From Clostridium sp. E02 (lineage in GTDB: Bacteria; Bacillota; Clostridia; Lachnospirales; Lachnospiraceae), in contig NZ_RJLQ01000008.1 of the NCBI RefSeq assembly GCF_003833015.1, forward strand, positions 1-64,000: a DNA stretch of 64,000 nucleotides, given 5' to 3'. The number at the start of each line of letters is the position of its first letter. Position 1 is the stretch's first letter. Below, piece by piece: positions 59,636-64,000 of this stretch. The notes beneath the pieces were generated by a model that was not told where the DNA came from, searched no databases, and saw nothing but the letters and a program-made list of their open reading frames with translations. A program made the position numbers and the translations under genes.

Positions 59636-60604
59636 ATGCCAATCTTTAAAAAGATACCAAAAGAAACAAAAGAGAAAACAAAGCAGAAAAAGACGAAAGC
59701 AGTCAAGACAAAGGAGAAAAAAGCAAAGCAGCCAAAGATAGCAAAGAATAAGAAAGCCTTAATCCTATTAGTGGCCGTTCTGATTATTGTTATCTTAGGT
59801 TCTGCTCTGACTATTTTTATATTAACTTTGAAAAAAAAGGATACAACAAAAGAGCAGCCCCCTAAGGCTCCAGATTATTATTTTTCCAAGGATGAGGATA
59901 TCTCCTCCTTTACAACGATAGTAGGGAACCGTCATTACGCCCAGGTAACCAGCGATTCACTAGCCAGCGAGCATAACGAGGAGATAGAGAAAGGCAGTAC
60001 CAAATATCAATATGAGATCAAGAAAGATTCCGATGATTTGGAGCGTTATAAGAAATATTTGGAAGATGAAAAAAACTTCATTGATGTAACTGGTCTTTCT
60101 GAAAGCACTAAGCCCTCCAAAGAATCCGATGACGATGAGAAAGAGAAAGAAGAAATGGTCTATCAACTGGCAGGTCCTTGCAAGGATTCCAGTTCCTATC
60201 TTTCCATTCTTCTAAAGACTCATAATAACAGACTTACAGTGGAAACAAGTGAGGAGAATCAACCCTATAACATGTATTTAAAAGATCAATGGGCAAAGCA
60301 AATTCAAGTAGTAAGCGATTTAAAGAGTACCTCTAAAGCTACGAATTCCATTGAACAAGCTGAAAATTCGGTTCGATCTCTTGGAGAAAAGTTAGGTCTT
60401 CCCGAAAAGCCTGACTCTTATGAATACATTGCAGCTCCTGGAATCTCCTATATTGATGGGAAAAATTATTATACAGTCCGTACCTATAAGCGTCAGCCTG
60501 ATGATACACTCGCTTATATTGCTACCTACCTCTGCGATTACAGTACAAACAGTGTATCCCTCCAATACAATGAGTTTACTGGAAAAACCACTCCACTTGG
60601 ATAA
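59636..60604 (+). CDS. Single-pass membrane protein with lysine-rich cytoplasmic tail
   Basis: About 322 residues from the ATG at 59636 (GGTGATAAGT site). A basic N-terminus (KKIPKETKEKTKQKKTKAVK) is followed by one helix ALILLVAVLIIVILGSALTI and an exported domain with beta strands. Related in build to membrane-anchored surface or sensor proteins. No family recognised. Confidence 0.55.
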   Translation: MPIFKKIPKETKEKTKQKKTKAVKTKEKKAKQPKIAKNKKALILLVAVLIIVILGSALTIFILTLKKKDTTKEQPPKAPDYYFSKDEDISSFTTIVGNRHYAQVTSDSLASEHNEEIEKGSTKYQYEIKKDSDDLERYKKYLEDEKNFIDVTGLSESTKPSKESDDDEKEKEEMVYQLAGPCKDSSSYLSILLKTHNNRLTVETSEENQPYNMYLKDQWAKQIQVVSDLKSTSKATNSIEQAENSVRSLGEKLGLPEKPDSYEYIAAPGISYIDGKNYYTVRTYKRQPDDTLAYIATYLCDYSTNSVSLQYNEFTGKTTPLG

Positions 60605-60651
60605 AAAAGAAGGCAATACCATTCTCTTTCGAACGGTATTGCCTTCTTTTT
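60602..60651. terminator. Bidirectional terminator
   Basis: AGAAGGCAATACC (60608-60620) and GGTATTGCCTTCT (60635-60647), a 13-bp perfect stem with A-run left and T-run right. It ends the membrane protein gene and overlaps the end of the GH1 gene from the other side. Confidence 0.9.
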
Positions 60652-62011
60652 ATTGATTGGATCGTATGAATTCCTGATACCAGTAAAAACTATCTTTGGG
60701 AATGCGACGTTGACTTTCATAATCAACATATACGATTCCAAATCTGTCATCGTATCCTTTCTCCCACTCAAAATTATCCATAAAACTCCAGAGAAAATAC
60801 CCCTCTACCTCTGCCCCGTCCGAAATCGCTCGTCTTAGTTCATTGAGATAACGGGCAAGATAATCGATACGGCAGGGATCATGAACAAATCCATCTAAGG
60901 AAATTACATCAAGCGCAGACATGCCATTTTCTGTTATAAAAAGGGGAATGTGATAGGTGTCTGAAAAATTACGAACTGCCCAGTACATTGCCTTCGGAGT
61001 GATACCCCAGCCCATTCCAGTTTTCCCATGTCCAACTGGCAGCTTGCCAAGAACAACCGTTCCATTTTCATCGAAGCTTACCGAGGTTCCCTGATATAAA
61101 TTCATACCGCAAAAATCCAGGGGCTGGCGTATTAAACTTTGTTCCTCGCAGGTAAGAACGGGAAGATCAGAACCAAACCATTCGCTGCACTGTTCCGGAA
61201 ATCTCCCTCTTATGATTAATTCATTCCAAAATACAGAGGAGTAAAGCCAGCTATCTTTTTCGATTGAATTTTGCAGCTCTAATGTTTTTTCGATCAGCTC
61301 TTCTGTCTCCTGTAACGGCCAAAAAGCACTGCCGCAAGTGGGGGCATACCCCACTTTGCAATCCTCAATTACAGACCGAAGTCGTTTGACCGCCATTCCA
61401 TGGGCAAGCGCTACATTCCGGCACATAGACAAAATCCTTCGTCTGGGATACTGAGTCCCTGGTGCATGGATGCACTTGTCGTAACCTAACCAAAGAAAAA
61501 CCTGTGGTTCATTAAATGTGAAAAAATGTTTCACCCTTCCACCAAGAGCGTTTGCTACTACTTCCGTATAATCTGCAAACCATTCTGGACTTTTCTCATT
61601 GAGCCAGCCACCCAAAAGTTCCAGTTCATAAGGATAATCCCAGTGAAACAAAGTAACATATGGGGTAATCCCATGCGCAAGCAGTTCATCCACAAGATCG
61701 GAATAAAACTGAATTCCCTTTTCATTCACTTCTCCTATCCCCTTCGGGAAAATTCTCGTCCACGAGATAGAAAAACGGTAAGCTTTCACTCCTAGCTTTC
61801 CAAGCAGCTCCACATCCTCTTTCATATGATGGTAATGATCACAAGCAATCTCTCCCGTATGCCCTTCGAAAATTTTGTCCTTTTCCCTGGAAAAAACATC
61901 CCAGATAGAAAGCCCTTTTCCATCTTCATAAGCGGCTCCTTCAATCTGATAGGAGGAAGTTGCTGTCCCCCATATAAAGTCTGTCTTAAAGTCTCTCATA
62001 AAGTCTGTCAC
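60650..62011 (-). CDS. GH1 beta-glucosidase/6-phospho-beta-glucosidase
   Basis: 453 residues from a GTG at 62011 (AAAGGATAA site), or from the ATG four codons on. TFNEP (acid/base Glu168) and FITENGM (nucleophile Glu361) mark GH1. It hydrolyses short beta-glucosides. It lies directly after the ABC permease genes, so it probably works on the imported sugar, which is unphosphorylated; a beta-glucosidase is thus favoured over the phospho-enzyme. Confidence 0.9.
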   Translation of the reverse strand: MTDFMRDFKTDFIWGTATSSYQIEGAAYEDGKGLSIWDVFSREKDKIFEGHTGEIACDHYHHMKEDVELLGKLGVKAYRFSISWTRIFPKGIGEVNEKGIQFYSDLVDELLAHGITPYVTLFHWDYPYELELLGGWLNEKSPEWFADYTEVVANALGGRVKHFFTFNEPQVFLWLGYDKCIHAPGTQYPRRRILSMCRNVALAHGMAVKRLRSVIEDCKVGYAPTCGSAFWPLQETEELIEKTLELQNSIEKDSWLYSSVFWNELIIRGRFPEQCSEWFGSDLPVLTCEEQSLIRQPLDFCGMNLYQGTSVSFDENGTVVLGKLPVGHGKTGMGWGITPKAMYWAVRNFSDTYHIPLFITENGMSALDVISLDGFVHDPCRIDYLARYLNELRRAISDGAEVEGYFLWSFMDNFEWEKGYDDRFGIVYVDYESQRRIPKDSFYWYQEFIRSNQ

Positions 62012-62848
62012 TTATCCTTTCACGCTGCCTGCTGTCACGCCGCCAATAATAAATTTAGATAAAAGTAAATAAATCACTGCTACTGGAACAATGGCAATTG
62101 CGATCAGCATATACACCTGCCCCATATCAAACTTCAAAAAATCAGCACTCCTTAACTGTGCAATTAAAATAGGGAGCGTTTTACTTTCATTGGATTTTAA
62201 CACCAATGAGGGGATAAAGTAATTGTTCCAGGAAGCAACAAATGCAAAAATACCCTGTACGGCTAGTGCCGGTTTTACAATAGGAATTACAATGGTGTTA
62301 AATGTATAAAATTCATTGGCTCCATCGATTCTTGCCGATTCTATGATTTCCAAAGGAAGATTACTTTCAAAATAGGAAATCATAAAGTAAAAGACCACCG
62401 GAGCTGCCATAGAAGGCAAAATCAGAGGAATGAAATTATCCATAAGCCCCATCTTACCAATCAGTCTTAAAAATCCTAAAGTCGTTACTTGGTTGGGTAT
62501 CATCATAATCAAAATAATAAATAGATAGACCGCTTTTTTAAACTTGAAATCATACGCATGAATGGCAAAAGCTGTGAGTGCCGATACATAAACAGACAAC
62601 AACGCTGAGGTACTGGCAATAAAAAAGCTATTGAATGTTCCACGTAACACGGGTAAATTTTCATTATGAAGTACATTATTTAAGTTAGAGCCAAAAGATT
62701 TACCAGGCAGAAAGGAAAATCCTTTTGCAATTTCCGGATGAGATCTCGTCGCATTGATAATCAAACAATAAAAGAAAAAGAGACACAAAAATGACAGAAG
62801 GGAAAGTGCCACGTAAGCAACCATCTTTTTAAAATTTCTCATGTCCAT
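62012..62848 (-). CDS. Sugar ABC transporter permease (MalG-like)
   Basis: 278 residues, six membrane helices. ESARIDGANEFYTFNTIVIP is the EAA loop that contacts the ATPase. Immediately upstream of the GH1 gene. Part of a carbohydrate importer with 62848-63783 and the binding protein. Confidence 0.9.
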   Translation of the reverse strand: MDMRNFKKMVAYVALSLLSFLCLFFFYCLIINATRSHPEIAKGFSFLPGKSFGSNLNNVLHNENLPVLRGTFNSFFIASTSALLSVYVSALTAFAIHAYDFKFKKAVYLFIILIMMIPNQVTTLGFLRLIGKMGLMDNFIPLILPSMAAPVVFYFMISYFESNLPLEIIESARIDGANEFYTFNTIVIPIVKPALAVQGIFAFVASWNNYFIPSLVLKSNESKTLPILIAQLRSADFLKFDMGQVYMLIAIAIVPVAVIYLLLSKFIIGGVTAGSVKG

Positions 62849-63783
62849 TAGCGAAAGCCTCCTTTCTTTTCTCCTGTGCCAGTAAGTATAAAGAATACCA
62901 CAAGGCTAAGTATAGCTGTTATTATAAATAAGATTACAGACAATGCTCCCGCCATCCCATAATTCTTGCTGTATAGATGATTATTCAAAAACATAATTAG
63001 TGTCATGCTGGTTCTGTTTGGGGTTCCTTTTCCATTGGTTAATACCTGGGGAACATCAAACATCTGTAATCCTCCGATCAATGAAGTAATTAGTACATAT
63101 ATAAAAATCGGCCGGATGGTCGGCATGGTTATTTTCGTAAATATCTGAAATGGCTTTGCTCCATCAATGGCGGCGGCTTCAAATAAGGAACCATCCACAC
63201 CAAGAATCGCAGCCATTAACAAAATGGTGGTATTTCCAAACCACATCATAAAATTCATCAGGCCAATCAAGCCTCTGGTCCCCCATACAGTGGACAAATA
63301 ACGGATTGGACTATGTATAATTCCCATATTCATAAGCAGGTGATTCATCGGCCCTTCATCTGAAAACAAAGCGAAAATCAGCATGGCGAATGAAGCGGCC
63401 ATGATAACATTAGGAAGATAAATTACAGTCTTAAAGAAAGTGCTTCCTTTTAAGCGCATCCTAAAATCAGCAAACCAAACCGCTAGGATTAATGATATTA
63501 CAATCTGCGGAATGAATCCAATGACCCATAAGATTATGGTATTTCCAAAATACTTTAGCAAATCACTTTGGAAAATTGAAACGTAGTTCTTCATACCTAC
63601 AAAATTAGGCCCGATCTGGGTTAATCCAGATCGATAATTTTCAAACACACTATTATAAAATGTATTTACCAAGGGAATAAAGGAAAATATAAAATAAGTG
63701 GCAAAAAACGGGATCAGAAAAATATATCCCCATTTCGCATAGCTGACCTTTTTTCTTTTCTTCGCCTTTTCTTCTTTTACCAT
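62848..63783 (-). CDS. Sugar ABC transporter permease (MalF-like)
   Basis: About 311 residues from the ATG at 63783 (GGAGG site). Six membrane helices; EAAAIDGAKPFQIFTKITMP is the EAA loop. Overlaps the MalG-like gene by one base. No transporter ATPase is present in the window; a shared MsmK-type ATPase is usual. Confidence 0.9.
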   Translation of the reverse strand: MVKEEKAKKRKKVSYAKWGYIFLIPFFATYFIFSFIPLVNTFYNSVFENYRSGLTQIGPNFVGMKNYVSIFQSDLLKYFGNTIILWVIGFIPQIVISLILAVWFADFRMRLKGSTFFKTVIYLPNVIMAASFAMLIFALFSDEGPMNHLLMNMGIIHSPIRYLSTVWGTRGLIGLMNFMMWFGNTTILLMAAILGVDGSLFEAAAIDGAKPFQIFTKITMPTIRPIFIYVLITSLIGGLQMFDVPQVLTNGKGTPNRTSMTLIMFLNNHLYSKNYGMAGALSVILFIITAILSLVVFFILTGTGEKKGGFR

Positions 63784-63804
63784 GATGAAACCTCCTGTTT
63801 CCAT

Positions 63805-63827
63805 GCAGGGCGGTATTACCGCCCTGC
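63805..63827 (-). promoter_or_regulatory. Intercistronic hairpin
   Basis: GCAGGGCGG (63805-63813) and CCGCCCTGC (63819-63827), a 9-bp stem between binding-protein and permease genes with no U-tract. Such hairpins commonly protect the upstream mRNA and lower expression of the permeases. Confidence 0.7.
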
Positions 63828-63837
63828 CGTTTAAAAA

Positions 63838-64000
63838 CTACTCAATCTTTAATTCTGGATATTTTTCACTGATTGATGTGTAGAAATTTTTGAGTGCTGT
63901 ATCTTTGTCTACACTTCCATCAAAATAGTCATGCATTGCATTCTGGTAGCTTTCATTGATACCCTGATCATATGGAGAAATCTTACTCATATCAATTTTT
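63838..64000 (-). CDS. Extracellular sugar-binding protein of the ABC importer (partial)
   Basis: Only the C-terminal 53 residues are in the window (NAMHDYFDGSVDKDTALKNF, ending EKYPELKIE). This is the usual C-terminal helix of a MalE-type solute-binding protein. The gene is cut by the right edge. Confidence 0.7.
   Translation of the reverse strand, partial: KIDMSKISPYDQGINESYQNAMHDYFDGSVDKDTALKNFYTSISEKYPELKIE

Overview
The window is mostly one large prophage (bases 1 to about 49,655, its left end outside the window) inside a low-GC Clostridia chromosome, most likely Lachnospiraceae. The clostridial assignment rests on strong Shine-Dalgarno sites with many TTG and GTG starts, sporulation-type sigma factor ancestry, and host genes of clostridial type (ComM, a TIGR03916-like radical SAM protein, an MMPL exporter, GH1 plus a sugar ABC importer). 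No species is named because nothing in the sequence decides it.

The right end of the prophage is a lysogeny and integration block: a large serine recombinase at 48,053-49,624, a CI-type S24 repressor, a divergent Cro-like gene and repressor operators built on CGTCCC-N6-GGGACG. The chromosome resumes inside comM. That gene is cut right after the codons for AAMN, so the host competence helicase gene is split by the insertion.

Leftwards from 46.5 kb the minus strand is a long early operon: paired SSB/OB-fold proteins, a Rad50-like ATPase, an HD protein, RecT, a metallo-beta-lactamase fold protein, a sigma factor, SSB, an ERCC4-type nuclease, a replisome organiser and a primase-helicase. Then comes a DNA-modification block (30-18 kb) with two Dam-family methylases, one C5 methylase with a repeat-rich recognition region, and a PP-loop PAPS-reductase-like enzyme. 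A tyrosine integrase and a P-loop ATPase follow. From 11 to 17 kb lies an accessory block with small plus-strand genes, a J-domain/LPD29 protein, an XRE regulator embedded in about eight 17-bp iterons, a RelE toxin pair and small-RNA candidates. The left 12 kb holds a tentative small terminase, a tyrosine recombinase, an apparent invertible pair of tail-fibre C-terminal cassettes, phage tRNA, the large terminase and a tail protein.

The least ordinary features are two. First, three unrelated genes (6.3, 23.6 and 28.5 kb) each sit in the same kind of self-contained cassette. The promoter end and the terminator end of each cassette carry a 16-bp inverted repeat, and the arms covary in one copy. 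Second, two convergent promoterless tail-fibre C-termini are bounded by inverted palindromic sites, and a small tyrosine recombinase gene lies 2.3 kb away.

The host segment (49.7-64 kb) holds the comM remnant, a two-gene radical-SAM pair, galE, an MMPL exporter with an exported coiled-coil partner and a divergent TetR regulator, a membrane protein, and a GH1 beta-glycosidase with a sugar ABC transporter running off the right edge. All assignments come from reading the sequence; no database search was run.
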